In this document: in pieces, positions 31,923-43,368 of the stretch
Layout: every line of letters starts with the position of its first letter
How positions within the stretch are numbered: position 1 is the first letter of the stretch
Source: Fusarium oxysporum f. sp. lycopersici 4287
Lineage: Eukaryota; Ascomycota; Sordariomycetes; Hypocreales; Nectriaceae
DNA length: 64,000 nt
Assembly: GCF_000149955.1 (NCBI RefSeq)
Contig: NC_030988.1
Span: forward strand, 631,774-695,773
Direction of reading: 5' to 3'
Translations under genes and position numbers: made by a program
Notes under the pieces: model-generated
What the model saw: only the letters and a program-made list of their open reading frames with translations
Database searches by the model: none
Told to the model about the DNA's origin: nothing

Positions 31923-32939
31923 TCACTCCTCTGATATTCGTCCCAATTTAGGTTCAGGCGAAGCCTTGCCTCTCCTGTTTTCACTCTCTTCCTCAATAAC
32001 TCGAACTGCTGCGGCGATAAATTTAACGCGAGGTTTACCCCTCTTATTTTGTGCATGCAACCTGCGATGGATGGTGAGGTTATCATGGCGGTTGAATCGG
32101 TCATTTCCGCAAAATTCGCAAGAGAAACGGTTGCGCCCTTCGCCGTGATGACTGCGCTCCCTTAGTCATGGCTCAAAGTTACAAAAGAAAAGTGGTCCTG
32201 AGACTTACCTTTGTTTATGTCGCTTGAGATGTTCGGTTCTTGAGTAGTATTTATGACAACCGGGATAGTCACATTGAAACCGGGGTTGTCGGACGTTATT
32301 AACCTTTCTAAGGTTCGAATTCCCGGATCCTAGCTTGGATGATCCAGTTTCAGCTTCGCGAATTTTGTGCGTGACATCAACTGTCATCTTCCTCAAACCT
32401 TGCAGGTAATCGAGCAAGTTTGAGCAACATGAAGGAGCACAAAGAGAAGCCTGTTGTTGCGGGACACAATCCGACGGTCCGGCATCTTGAGATGTCGTTA
32501 TGTCAAAAAAGGAAGTGCTGCTTATATCGTCACCACGAAAGGATGATTGGACCATATCAGTGTCATCGAAGCCTCGCCAGCTCTGACTGAGTGTAGCCAC
32601 GGGTGCATTTCGAGGGTTTTCATAGGGGCCTAGGCAGCTTAAGGGCGTTCTGCCCATCCATCCGTGATGCGCCGGGTCTATAGCCATGGCTTGGTCATAG
32701 CTATAACCAAGTTGTCCCGGTCCCATTGAAGTGCTGGGGAGGCCATGGAAGAACGCTGCGTACTGGGGCTCGCAATACACCTCTCCCTGAACAGAGGTGG
32801 GTCCGAAGAGATCATGAGTTTCTGGGCTGAAAAAGTCATGACGTGCTGATTGTTGACATGCATCGGGAAAGCGGTCTGAAGCTGGTGAGGTTGGAGGACT
32901 TGGCACTTGCCCGCTATAAAGGATGAAGTCTTCGTACAT
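31923..32939 (-). CDS. C2H2 zinc-finger transcription factor (two fingers)
   Basis: Start ATG 32937-32939 (MYEDFILYSGQVPSPPTSPA). Exon 1 (32939-32209) encodes a Pro/Ser/Gln-rich, acidic region typical of fungal activation domains and the first finger, FQCDYPGCHKYYSRTEHLKR-H (CX4CX12HX3H). A 48-bp intron (32161-32208, GTAAGT...CTAAG) joins HKQR to ERSHHGEGRNRF. Exon 2 holds the second finger (CEFCGNDRFNRHDNLTIHRR-LH) and a basic tail, ending at TGA 31923-31925. Predicted length is 322 aa. The intron between fingers and the paired layout are common in Fusarium C2H2 regulators. Targets unknown. The gene appears intact. Confidence 0.8.
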
Positions 32940-34290
32940 GTCGAACTCAAAATCCGGCCTGACTTATTCTTCGATGGAGCAGGAGTGACGAAGAGGGCGT
33001 ACGTAACAGTGTCTATGTCTTACTTTCGAACGTCCGAGAGGAGAACTAGTATACGCAGTTATAGATATAAGAGAGACCGCTCGATCTCACATGGCAAGGT
33101 ACACATACCCCGGCTCTATCCAATTGCTGATCTGTGAGCGCTGATGACGCAAAGCCCCACAGGCGACGATCATCTACGTTTGTTTTCCTTTTGTTTTTTT
33201 CCCTCCATGGTAGCAGCGAACCCCTGTAAAGAGGAACTCAACCAATAAAAAAAACCAAGCAGGGTAAAGTTCTTTTGGTGTTGTGGCTCAGAAGGCCTGA
33301 TAATTGCAAGCTGCTGTTCTTGCCCCTGTTGGACTTGCTGGCATGAGACATGTACAGAATAAAAATGGCCCGATATTGGAAATGCGATGGGCTAGAGCTA
33401 AACCTGGATTGGTCACAGCCCTTTAGATGGCCCCACCATTGGCAGCCCACTCTCGCACCATGCCACAGGTCGCAAGAGCGACACAGATATGGCAATTATA
33501 ACGGACCTCCGGTTCTATTTTATTTCCGCCTGCTTCCCAACAAAGACAGCAGTAATGTTAGCGTCTTTCGATGGTAGTCTGATGGCGCCAAGGTAATTGA
33601 CTGCGGGGACGAGTAAGGCGCCTCGAGAGACTCAGTAGGCCCATGTTATCAGCTTTCTAGTCTGATACAGTTCAATCGGCGCTCAGGCTGTGGAACATCC
33701 TTTGCTTGCCAAAATCCAGTCGTTAGGCTGGTTAGGTTGGCCACATCTTTACAATGCTTCTAACAAGGGTACCCTGTCGGCTACAGCGCTTTTCCAAGGG
33801 TTAAGGGTTTTCTGATTGGCGGGATCCCTGGTCCCACATTACGGCATAACAAAGAAGCGGCGGAGGGGTAGGTACATCAGTGATAGAAGCAAGCTGTGAT
33901 CCATTATTGGACGTACAGACCGCTCGGAAAGAACGACTGTAATAGAATGAGTCGGTGCGCAAAAATGCAAACCCAACTCATCAGCATTAGGGTGCCGACT
34001 ATTTCTTCCCAAGGGAGCTCAAAGTGCCTAAATGTGCATGCTACATTTGATAGGCTCCAGAAGAGGCTTAGGAGTGATCAGCCCGAAAATTGATTGGTGT
34101 AGATCCTTTATCTGCCATTTCCAAATGTGAACAGTGCCAGCCGCTTCCTCAACATTAAAACTATTTTACGATAGCTACCATGTGCAACGTAACTGATGTA
34201 AATGTCACCATCTCATTGCATTCTAGAGTTCGCTATCTCTACGTCTGACGTCTCAGAACAATCTTGCGCCTAACAATCTCATCACGCTTT
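32940..34290. other. Intergenic between divergent genes
   Basis: Upstream region shared by the C2H2 factor and the DUF3455 gene. A possible acceptor (AAGTCAG) at about 32960 hints at a 5' exon of the C2H2 gene. No other feature seen. Confidence 0.4.
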
Positions 34291-35099
34291 ATGATAGCCA
34301 TGCTCGCGAACTCTCTTCTCGTTCTCAACTTCGCTGTTTCCGCTCTCGCTTCGCCTTTCCACAACTCTGGCAACTTTTTAGCATGTAAACTCGGAAGCCC
34401 TGTTCTTCCTGTCAATGGCGGCCGTACGTTTTCATTCATCTCTCGTCTTGCAAAATATCCTCAGCCTCGCTAACAACGGCACCAGCTTCTGAGCTCCTTG
34501 CTCCTCCTGGGGGCGTAAAGCTTAGGCATATTGCTCTTGGTTTCGGTATTCAGAACTATACCTGCGCTGGGCCTAATACCATCCCTGCAGCTACCGGAGC
34601 CTTGGCTGTCCTCTATGATATTACACATCTTTACCCCGGTCAGAGCCATTCATCCCTGACACCTAGGAAATGGGCTTCCTTTCCGTCTGATGTCCTCAAC
34701 CGGGAGAAAGTCCCTCTGAATCGCGACAGTAGCGGCGGCGCTTCCCTTACCAACCCTTTCCCCAAGAAGCAGCCGCTCAAGGTGGAGAGCTTGCATAAGA
34801 ATATCCCTTACCTTGGTCACCACTTTTTTAACTCTGCTGGTGTTCCTACTTTCGATCTTGACAAGGTAAATCACCTTCTTGTCGCTAAGAAGATCGGGAG
34901 TATCAAAGCCCCTGCTTCTGCTCCCGCTGGACCTGAAGGAACTGGTGCCGTTGACTGGCTCTACCTTGGAGATGCGGGTGGCAGCCACGGCGTTTCCATT
35001 GCATATCGTGTCTTGACAGCTGGTGGTGCCTCTCGCGGCTGTACGGCTAAGGCGAACGATAGTATCTCCTACACCGCCTTGTACTGGTTCTATGGATGA
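34291..35099 (+). CDS. Secreted DUF3455 protein (malate dehydrogenase-like fold annotation)
   Basis: Start ATG 34291. Signal peptide at residues 1-21 (MIAMLANSLLVLNFAVSALA-S). Exon 1 ends at 34423; a 62-bp intron (34424-34485, GTACGT...CACCAG, branch CGCTAAC) joins VNGG to PSELLAPPGGVKLRHIALGF. Exon 2 continues with GIQNYTCAGPNTIPAATGAL, AVLYDITHLYPGQSH, LGHHFFNSAGVPTFDL, GTGAVDWLYLGDAGG, VSIAYRVLTAGGASRGCTA and a terminal YTALYWFYG. Predicted length is 248 aa. The VDWL.L......GV..AYRV.T.GG..P.tC motif defines DUF3455, a fungal secreted family of unknown biochemistry. The gene appears intact. Confidence 0.88.
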
Positions 35100-35829
35100 A
35101 CCAAACTGTCCATTCCCGACACATCTTCGGTTAATGGGAATCCCTAGAGAGGCCAAAAGTTCTTATAAGAGGACTACAATTTTGGCATGTACTCGGCCAT
35201 ATAGTACATCCATCAACACACAAAGGAAAACCCAGTGGCGTATCCATATTTGTAACTCCATTCCATTGAACGGTCTTTTTACGAATCCCCTTGGCCCAGC
35301 TCATCGCACGTCCAGGCAGGCAAGCTTTCTCAGATGAGTTGCCACTCAATGATACTGGGGGTAAATCCAAGAACTCGGAGACACATGCACAGTATTTATT
35401 ACATCTGCTCAGGGATATAAACTGGAGCAGTATTGGATCTAGAAACGCTATTTCTACCCTGGAAAAAGCAGATTGGTTCTCCCATACTGGCGATATTGGG
35501 TTTTTACCAGATAGAAGTCTTCGTAAATCGAATTTTTCCGAGGCGGTGGTTACAGTAAAGACAATCTAAGTGAATCCTCGGATGTTTAAATATATAGCCA
35601 TGATCACCAAGCAGGTGAGTTGATGTTCCCATTTCTCGATCAATTGGGATTAAATGACATCGGCTGTATGATATGATATGTGTCTGATGTGTATTCTCCG
35701 AGTATGCTAATAATTGCAATATTCAATTCCTATTTGATCCTTTTGTGATTTTACGTATGGCTATATAAAGTCGGTAGCCGGTCTTCTTTATAATTGCCGT
35801 ATCTTTGCACTAACATCTCTTCTTCCATT
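35100..35829. other. Intergenic, nothing recognised
   Basis: Short frames on both strands without similarity. A TATA-like element (ctatataaag) about 65 bp before the next gene's ATG is plausible for it. Confidence 0.45.
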
Positions 35830-36936
35830 ATGGCTCAGCCAAAGACTGGTGGCAGATCAGGACGAAACACTCGTTCTGCGACGGCTGCTGCTAATGCTGG
35901 AATCGAAAAGCTCCCTGCGGGAAGAGTCGGTGCCAAGGCGAATAAGGCCGGTGACAGCCCTGAAGATCAGCCGAAGAATGTAGAGGACGTTGATATGGAT
36001 GAAGCTCCACCAATAAATGAGCCAACTGAGTCGGTATCGGACAGCCCTGCACAGACCAACGGCCCCTCACAGGCCAATAGCGCTTCAACTGAATCAACCC
36101 CTGCAAATGACAATGGGCCACCAGACGACGACGATCCCGACGAAGTTGTTCCTTTAACAAAAAGCCCAAACATACATTCTCTTACAGAACAAATGGAGAA
36201 GACCCGAATTGAACAAAAAGATGAAGAGTGTCTCGCCATTGTGACCGTTCAAGGCGGCAATAAGAGGAAGATAGTTGGGTTTGGCCCCCGTAAGTTACGC
36301 GATTACGCAATGGTGAGGTGGAAATCACGCGACAAACTTATGAATTATACGATGACGGAGGATGAGAAGAAACTTGAGGTGCATCCCATAGAGTGGAAAG
36401 AAAGACGGAGCCGAGGCGATGAGATGATAGCGCTCGGTGGTGTTGCTATGGTTGAAGATATTAGTCTCCTAATCCCGAAGGACGGTCAATCGTGGCCTCC
36501 ACCAAGCATAAGGATATTAGTGAAGTGGAAGAAACGTGGCGAAGATGAGACTACAACTTCGTGGGAAACGCCTGAGGTTGTCAAGAAGGCCTGGTGTCCC
36601 AATCTTAAGCCCCCTATTAAGCCAGGGGAAGCAGAGCTAAACAGTACAAGGAAGAGCGGAAGGATATGTAAAAATGACAAAGCGGTGACTATATTAAAAG
36701 ATATTCCTGTTGGTCTCCAAGTTTTGAAAAAAGGTCAGCAGATAACGAATCTTCAATATGCGGTAATCGATGCAGCTGTGCGATGTCGCAAGCGGTACAA
36801 TGACAGTTCAGCTTCAAAGGACGAAGGCGGCATTGCAGACCGGCATGCTACACCTGACCTTACGAGGAACGATAACAGAGATTCTACTCCTAAGGCGGCT
36901 TTGGATACCGTTGTGAAAGTGGAGGGGGCACGCTAA
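35830..36936 (+). CDS. Hypothetical low-complexity nuclear-type protein, 368 aa
   Basis: Single exon from ATG 35830 (MAQPKTGGRSGRNTRSATAA). The N-terminus is basic, then a disordered acidic Asp/Glu/Pro/Ser/Thr-rich stretch follows (VEDVDMDEAPPINEPTES, PPDDDDPDEVVPL). The C-terminal half has a folded core: KRKIVGFGPRKLRDYAMVRW, LEVHPIEWKERRSRGDEM, SIRILVKWKKRGEDETTTSW and ETPEVVKKAWCPNLKPPIKP. The VKWK...TTSWE..EVV element recalls a chromo-like Tudor fold, but this is a guess. An uninterrupted frame and coding-like composition support an intact gene. Related unknown proteins occur in accessory regions of Fusarium-type fungi. Confidence 0.7.
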   Translation: MAQPKTGGRSGRNTRSATAAANAGIEKLPAGRVGAKANKAGDSPEDQPKNVEDVDMDEAPPINEPTESVSDSPAQTNGPSQANSASTESTPANDNGPPDDDDPDEVVPLTKSPNIHSLTEQMEKTRIEQKDEECLAIVTVQGGNKRKIVGFGPRKLRDYAMVRWKSRDKLMNYTMTEDEKKLEVHPIEWKERRSRGDEMIALGGVAMVEDISLLIPKDGQSWPPPSIRILVKWKKRGEDETTTSWETPEVVKKAWCPNLKPPIKPGEAELNSTRKSGRICKNDKAVTILKDIPVGLQVLKKGQQITNLQYAVIDAAVRCRKRYNDSSASKDEGGIADRHATPDLTRNDNRDSTPKAALDTVVKVEGAR

Positions 36937-37811
36937 AGTAGGTAATAAAATATTTTTAGCTCACGTAGTAATTCAAAAATCAAAAATGTCTTTATTTATA
37001 AATTATAATCACCAATTCATCGCTGCCTATTCTCTCCGCAGTATCAATGTCAGTTGAATCAAGTAAGTTGCGTCGTGGGCACTTTTTGACACAGACTAGA
37101 CCTTCCACGATCGTACTCTCGATTATGTGTGCTGGCAGCAAATTGCTGACTAGACAGTTGAATGTCAAAAGGCGGGGTTGGTCTGATTGGCTAGCTTGGC
37201 CAACTATGGATCAAACGCTCCATTGGTATATAAGGAGCTCTGCCAACCCCCTTCTTATGTGACCCACTGCTGTCCGTGCCACAATGAAGGGTACGGCGTT
37301 TAAGGGAGAATCTGTTTGTGCAAAAGATTTATTTATTTCTATAGATAGGTAAAGCTTATGACTTCCCAACGAAACATATCAGGCCAACACACTGAAGAAT
37401 CCCAATTAACTTCAGCTTTTGGAAAGCAATATGCACACAGCCTCAACCAAGATATGTCTCCCAATTTAAGCATAATAACAAGCTCTAGTGATGACCCAAA
37501 AAGTAGCCCTATTCGCAGCTACCTAGGGTAAAAGAAGCCGTCTCAAGACCTGATCGTTGATTGCTAGAAGATTGCAGGTGCCTCTGGATGCTCATTGACG
37601 AAGACCTGTTACAACAGTGTGGAGAAATAAGTAAATCTAGGTTTCAGGATAAGCAGATCGACTGCAATGCAGAAGCTTAATCACCAAGACGTGGCCACTG
37701 ACGAAGTCACACGTGGCTGCATGAAAAGCACAGTCAAAATCACATTAAGTTCCCTCGAAGAGGGTTATTTCTATAGTGAATATGCATTTAAAACCGGCCT
37801 GTGTTATCGTA
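36937..37811. other. Intergenic with one short plus-strand frame
   Basis: Apart from the small frame at 37358-37531, nothing is recognised. It ends at the TA flanking the MITE at 37812. Confidence 0.4.
37358..37531 (+). CDS. Small hypothetical frame, 57 aa
   Basis: ATG 37358 to TAA 37529-37531. MTSQRNISGQHTEESQLTSA and SPNLSIITSSSDDPKSSPIR have coding-like Ser/Thr/Gln-rich composition. It could be the first exon of a lost gene or the start of a disordered regulator. No family recognised. Confidence 0.25.
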   Translation: MTSQRNISGQHTEESQLTSAFGKQYAHSLNQDMSPNLSIITSSSDDPKSSPIRSYLG

Positions 37812-38181
37812 CAGTAAGGTGCAGGTTCAGTGTCACTAATTTATTATAAGACGTTTGCCATAAAAAGCTAAAAGTAGATCAAACACTGTGGTTCGGATGG
37901 AAACCGCCGTTCACTAACATCATCTACAGGAGAATTAAGCAGTACAAGTCAACAGTGGATCCCGCCCAAGCCAGAAATAAACGCCAAGACTATTAAAGCC
38001 CACAATCTAAAGGCATAGATCATAGCCGGGTGCCGAGACTCACATGATGCTGTTACCGGTATGAGAAGGCAGAGCTGATTGTCACCGACTATGTCGCGAA
38101 CGGTCGATGCTTAATCTGTTTTGGGACATTTCTGACAATATTTTGGAAGTCAACTGCGGAAGCTGAACCAGCACCCTACTG
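37812..38181. mobile_element. MITE family A, copy 2 (370 bp, mariner-like)
   Basis: Ends CAGTAAGGTGCAGGTTCAG (left) and CAGTAGGGTGCTGGTTCAG (right, reverse complement), flanked by TA on both sides (37810-37811 and 38182-38183). Aligns end to end with copy 1 in inverted orientation, sharing gacgtttgcca near one end and ttgacttccaaaatatt plus gtcccaaaacag near the other. Non-coding. Confidence 0.8.
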
Positions 38182-39510
38182 TACAACACCTCTACACAGG
38201 ACATATCAGAACAAATGCAGTTTCACATTCACAAGAGCGTCTGATTTGTTGCCTGAGTCTAAGGAAGTAACATACGGTTATAGGATGTGGAACGTCTCAA
38301 CTTTGGATTCATTCGCAACACTACTCCATTAGTTTGAGAAGACCTGCATCCCGTATTTTATGATCCCCAGAATTATGTATACTTTTATATCGCGACTTTG
38401 TCCGTGTTCGGCCTAGGCTCTTAGCGTGGTTCTGACCTGAATCTGGGTCGTAAAATTCTCTGTGCCCTACCGGGAGGATCCCACGGGGCTTTATTATGTT
38501 GTTCGTTTGTCGGCCCAACTGCCATTTCAAGTAAGGGTCTATCAAAAGACAGATGATCGCCTTTGATGATATCCCAAACGTCTCTTAAAGATGTAGACAA
38601 GGGTGTGTAGCATCTGAGGGAAGGAGGAAGCAAGGTCCATAATACAATGCTCCGGTTCATAGTAATATCAAAGTAGCCGATTACATAGGTGGTTGTCCTA
38701 AATAGGTGGTTGTCCAAAGCAAGTTCAAGGTAGTATATAGTACAAACATCGTTCTATACGCATCACATTGGAAACGTCGGTCAGCAATGGATCCTGCCTA
38801 CGTAAATGTAGGGTATGCAGAATAAACAAGCGAAGATAGGGCAGTATCTATAACTACCATGGAAAGGCAAATCCAGTAATGAACAAGACTACCAGGTGAT
38901 AATATAACGCAAAAGAATACTGCAGCTCGCAAAGTAGAAAGAGAAGATCATTGTTACGGTCCATTATGTTATGAGCGGCAGCTTCCAGGATGTGTAGCGA
39001 ATCTCACCAAGCCCAAGTTATCTATTCGATACGGTCAGTGGCCATCTCCATCTCTTTCGACACCGCGATAGGGTCGCATCTAATGGGAGTCCGTATATCA
39101 TTCGGCTGATAGTACACTTGCTAATGGGATGGATTATCTTGCACCTTGCTAACATGTTCCCGATGGATGTTATGAGAGACGCATCTCGATGCCACAATGG
39201 ATCATCTAGCATTCTGCTAAACTACAATACGACTTGGTTCGCAACTTTGGGACATATAAAATCGCACCATAGCACAGCACCTTTGAAACGTTATGTAGTA
39301 TATACTTCTGAGATATCATTGACTTCTGTTCTTCAAACATTGTTATCTATTCTAGCAAGGCTCTTTCCTCTTTGCTCAGTACCAAGCGCCATTGAGCTGT
39401 ATTATTTATAGTCTTGATATTGCTGACCGGTACCTGTAGACAGGACTCATAAAACTTGATTACCTAGAATAGATCGTTAACATTAACGTTTCATAATGCT
39501 ATTATTCGTA
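38182..39510. other. Gene-free, degenerate stretch
   Basis: A minus-strand frame of 98 codons at 38421-38717 (TTTYVIGYFDITMNRSIVLW, SLRDVWDIIKGDHLSFDRPL) has coding-like composition and could be a relic. I do not recognise it. The rest shows nothing. Confidence 0.35.
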
Positions 39511-39720
39511 TCACCCGACCTCTTGAGGGTTTTTAACGTAGATGTCTTGTCTATCGTGCTCGGATACTTTACCATCTGGCCACCTTACACCCATAGTATA
39601 CTTGTTCTCAGCAGGAGTAAATTTCATGTACGCGATACTGAGCTCTCCGCGATGGGTTAGGTTACGAATGCACGGATATGAAGATCTTTCCTCAGCCTTT
39701 GTCTGTGATCTGGTCTTCAT
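39511..39720 (-). CDS. Small hypothetical protein, 69 aa
   Basis: ATG 39718-39720 (MKTRSQTKAEERSSYPCIRN), then MKFTPAENKYTMGVRWPDGK and VSEHDRQDIYVKNPQEVG to TAG/TGA at 39511. Charged and soluble, no signal peptide. The MKTRSQTKAEE start resembles nuclear low-complexity proteins. May be a fragment. Confidence 0.35.
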   Translation of the reverse strand: MKTRSQTKAEERSSYPCIRNLTHRGELSIAYMKFTPAENKYTMGVRWPDGKVSEHDRQDIYVKNPQEVG

Positions 39721-39932
39721 GCTGTTTCACAGGAGAGGGAGTATCTATCTATCTCAATCCTTGGGCAAGATTATGCCATGCCGGCGGAACGGGACTTCTT
39801 ATACGAAACGATGAAAAAGCAAAGACAGACAATATAGGACCACGAAGTTACCTAGACTATATCAAGTTCTCTCATAGTACAAGTACAGGTAATTCGTGTC
39901 CAATTTCCCTCCTGAAAAAGTAACATCGGGTA

Positions 39933-40095
39933 CAGGGAGAGCCGAAAGGAGTGTCCGCTTTCCTCTGCTTCGATAGAATTGTTGTAGACCGTGGGCGCCG
40001 CCAGCACCCATCGTAAAGTATTAATCCTGTCTGGAATGGGTCCGTATAATTCACCTTCACCAGCGAAGCGCGGACACTCCTTTCGATCATCCCTG
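39933..40095. mobile_element. MITE family B, copy 1 (163 bp)
   Basis: Perfect TIR start CAGGGAGAGCCGAAAGGAGT and right end (reverse complement) CAGGGATGATCGAAAGGAGT, flanked by TA at 39931-39932 and 40096-40097. Same length as copy 2 at 46797-46959. Non-coding. Sits in the remains of a minus-strand reading frame (39852-40406). Confidence 0.85.
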
Positions 40096-40138
40096 TAAGA
40101 AGAATAATTGAATATGAGAATTTTAGAAACCCAACCTT

Positions 40139-40265
40139 GAATATAGTGCATTTCAGGTTCAACTGCTAAAATTCCATCTCTAATTCCTGTTCTCGTCTGC
40201 GAAAGTAGCAAGAACACTAATATCGGGAGGGAAACTAAACTTGAGATTTCCTGTACTATATTGTC
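40139..40265 (-). repeat. Dispersed repeat, coding-like (partner at 61715-61850)
   Basis: On the minus strand it reads IVQEISSLVSLPILVFLLLS and IRDGILAVEPEMHYIQG, inside an open frame that extends to about 40400. The partner region reads IVPQEISFSVSLPI, then a stop, then INDEILDTQPGMCNTC in its own frame. The two are clearly related, and both look like remains of one gene family containing a hydrophobic helix. No function inferred. Confidence 0.5.
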
Positions 40266-40426
40266 TATTCTTTCTTTCGCTGACTCTTTGGCTTTATTAG
40301 CTCTCCATAATGAAGTTTGTCGGCTTTTGTTACTGCCCTTATCTTTATACAAAAATACATATAAAGCCCTTGTGACACAGAACGGGGATTTGTAACCACG
40401 TATCAAGATGAGCCCCTCAACCTTAA

Positions 40427-40930
40427 ACCTCGAACTCTCGTTTCTCTTTGAAAGGATTTGACTTCGCCAAAGGGATCAATGGTATCGGGTTGGAGAATGG
40501 AGTTTCGTCTGCTCTATTACTTGCTGGAACAGATTTGCCCTACGTATTGAAATGAGACATGTGTGGAAAGAAGCTCCTTTTACTTGTTAATGGCATTAGC
40601 GCAGAACACAAGGAAAAGTATAAAAAACTATTTTATGAAGGCTTAAAACCGAGCTACATTAATAAGGAATCTTCAATCATAACCTTCGGCGAAAGCAAGC
40701 TTTAAGTCAATGTGCAGGACTTGGAGTCCACTTCGGATCCCATCGAGCTTCGAGGCATCACAAGTATCTTCGGCACAACCAAAGACGTTTCGTGTTTATA
40801 TAACACCTTTTCAGGCGATAAAGAGGTGGAGAAATTAGAAACATCACCTCGACGCATTCAAGATAATGAAGGAGATCAAGCAATAGAGAATGTCTGCTCA
40901 GTCACCCGCCATTGCCGTAAGGAAGGGTAG
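40427..40930 (+). pseudogene. Unknown gene broken by two in-frame stops
   Basis: One frame is open from 40427 to 40930 except for TGA at about 40553-40555 and TAA at 40703-40705. Segments: GFDFAKGINGIGLENGVSSA, LLLAGTDLPYVLK(stop), MCGKKLLLLVNGISAEHKEK, YKKLFYEGLKPSYINKESSI, ITFGESKL(stop), then VQDLESTSDPIELRGITSIF and GTTKDVSCLYNTFSGDKEVE. All read as one protein in a single phase, so the stops are point mutations, not frameshifts. The family is not recognised. Confidence 0.55.
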
Positions 40931-41936
40931 CACGATTAGTAGATCATTTAAAAACCCGCAATATAAAGAGAACCTTGACATAACTATGACCACGAATGGT
41001 TCGACTGGAGAAATGGAGATACGGGAATGGAGGTGCGGAAGTGGCAACGGAAGTGGAAAAAGTTGAGACATACATTGACTACGTCTCAGGAGTATAGTCC
41101 TTTCCGTGCTTAGTTTCATTCGCTCAACCATGTTCCAATACTTCACTGCTCTTGCGGATAGAAGAGGAAAGAAGAGAAGGACAGCGCCCCAATAGTTGCA
41201 ATAAGGGAATGGGTAGGTCCAGTGTTGGTAGTCAACCTCGTCGCCCAGAACTCAGCTGACTCCGGCGCTGGTATGGTGAAAAGTCGCAAAAGCTCTTGAT
41301 GGTTCAGCAGGGTGTATCAACTAACAGGGGGGGTAAGATCCAATTTTCTCTTTCAATTTAAGCAGTAAACACGAAATCTTAATGAAGACGAGTTTTAAAA
41401 CTTCTATGATTCATCTTTGAAATTTAGTAAAAAAAGGTCCGAAAGTGGACTAGCTGCAGTGCCACAACCGGGACAGGAGGGTGCCGGCGTCTATTGCTTC
41501 TTGGACTCCCGGCAAAGGTAGGTTCGGGGAAATTAATAGCGGTAAGTTCGTTGCTTGCTGCTTCGTCATCGTCTCTAAATGATAGACATACCATATGCTT
41601 GAGTGCAACAACGGATTAGCTGAAATGTTTCATTCCAAGTCTTATTCATCGCGGGCTTTACCCGAAAGGCGGCGGCGCTTATAGCGCGCTGTTCATTGAA
41701 TCTAGGCTGGCGCCGCTCCACTTCAGCCGATGACCCATCGTAATTAGGAGAGCGGTGTCACTTTTAGCTGCTCAACTGTATTGCTGGAAAATTATTGTTC
41801 TGCGTTATCGCTCTTCTACCAAGATACGTTCCTTTCTTGGCCTACCTGTATCCAATGATAGATTCACCTGAGCCTCGCAAGCCTGCCCTCCTAGTCAGGT
41901 TCCCTCTTCCAGCCGGCTGCGATTATCTCTTATCTG
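40931..41936. other. Intergenic, nothing recognised
   Basis: Several short shadows, no family signal. Lies downstream of the nucleoside-hydrolase-like gene. Confidence 0.4.
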
Positions 41937-43368
41937 TTACTTCCCCCCCGCATACTCATTTGCATTGAGACAAGTTAGAAGTCCTTTTCCATCGAGCGTG
42001 ACGCTGCTCTGGAGGAGGAGCAGGTCGAATCGGCCATCTTTTGGATCCGTCTCCCTGACCAACATCGCACCCTGTGTACCACTGTCCTCAATACATCCTG
42101 GCGCTCGCTTAACTCCCAAAGATTCACCGAACCTGGTTGCAAGCATAAATGCTGCCAAGTCCGACTGTATAATGTTCTTTCTTTCTAGTTTGTCGATCCT
42201 CTCCGGCAAGTTGCCTTTTAGGAGGGCGACCTCTGTCTCCTCTTGTCTATCGTTGAATGCTTCTATCAGCTTCAGTAGAGGATCACCTCCAAATCCCACA
42301 AGTCCCTTGACGGAGAACTTCAGCTTTCGTGCTGTTTGCGTTGGTATAAGAGTAAAACTTCCAAACTGCTGGACATGACAGAAAACATTTTTCGCAGCCT
42401 TTTTGTCTAAGGCAAAGTTGAATGCTTCTCCGAAAATGTTTTCGTTGCTATTCATTGAGCCCTAATTCATCGTTAGACATCATTGCAATGTTCCCACTTT
42501 GCCCGTTTCACTCACTCCTTGCATGATCACTTTCACTTTCTCGAGTTTCATATCCCTATCCATCATGCCTCTGTCAAGAAGAAATGACACAAGTCCTAGA
42601 GAAGCGCCTACAAAGATCGTGACTTCCTCGGCCTGCTTCATGTCCTGATATAGCTTCTCTCTGTCTAGGATCTCCACTGAAGCGCCGAGTCCAGCCCCTT
42701 TCTTACTCGCATGCTCGATGGAGTGGTCAAACCAACTTTTCACGCTTTGGTGGCGCTCTGGGTCTGAGGATATTCGGTTGATCTCTTTCCATAGCTTAAT
42801 TTCCTGCGCTGTTCTCAAGACGAGGTGGTTACCTGTATGAACACTGAAGTTCACAGGGTTATGAGTGCGTTCAAGACTGGCAAAATCGACGAAGATTGTG
42901 TGTGGTCGTTGAGCCTGGTTAGCTACAAAGTTTGCCTTGTCCCAAGCGGTAAGCCAAGCTTGAGTTTTTGCATCTTGCATCGGACCTGGGCCCGATGAGA
43001 CTCCCTTGCGGAGCTAGGGAGGCCGTGTCAGTATCCAAGAACTTATTGACTCATAGAATATGAATGCTTACTATAGAGCGCTCATCGGCGCTGAGGTCAG
43101 TCTTGCTGTTAATATAATCCCCGGTTACGCTTCCTGTGAGTAGTGCAATCCTAGGGTTTTGTTTCAAGTCCTTTAGTTTTCCCGCAACGCTTTCCCAATC
43201 TCTTTTCTCATCACTACTCATCGTGCGTGCCCAACTGACTTGCCTCGGCTCGTCGATGTGCATAACTCTAGTATTTGGCGTGTTTCTGAACTTTTCTTGT
43301 ACGTAGGAATCGCCGGAGTAGTTATCGGAATCAGTGCCGTCATTGATGTTAAGAATAAGTTGTACCAT
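41937..43368 (-). CDS. Nucleoside-hydrolase-like (IUNH-fold) protein, divergent
   Basis: Start ATG 43366-43368 (MVQLILNINDGTDSDNYSGD). Three exons (43368-43072, 43013-42516, 42461-41937); introns 43014-43071 (GTAAGC...CCTAG, branch TACTGAC) and 42462-42515 (GTGAGT...ATTAG) both restore phase, giving about 439 aa. After splicing, the segment EEVTIFVGASLGLVSFLLDR ... KVKVIMQGGS ... EAFNFALDKKAAKNVF follows the nucleoside hydrolase pattern (GPLTN-like strand, IMGG, EFN..DP.AA..V). Later, SDLAAFMLATRF takes the place of the family's HDP metal ligand region. The N-terminal NINDGTDSDN is a rearranged form of the Ca-binding DTDPG.DD motif. The family cleaves N-glycosidic bonds of nucleosides; here key ligands are altered, so activity is doubtful. 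The fold call is inference from motifs only. Confidence 0.7.
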
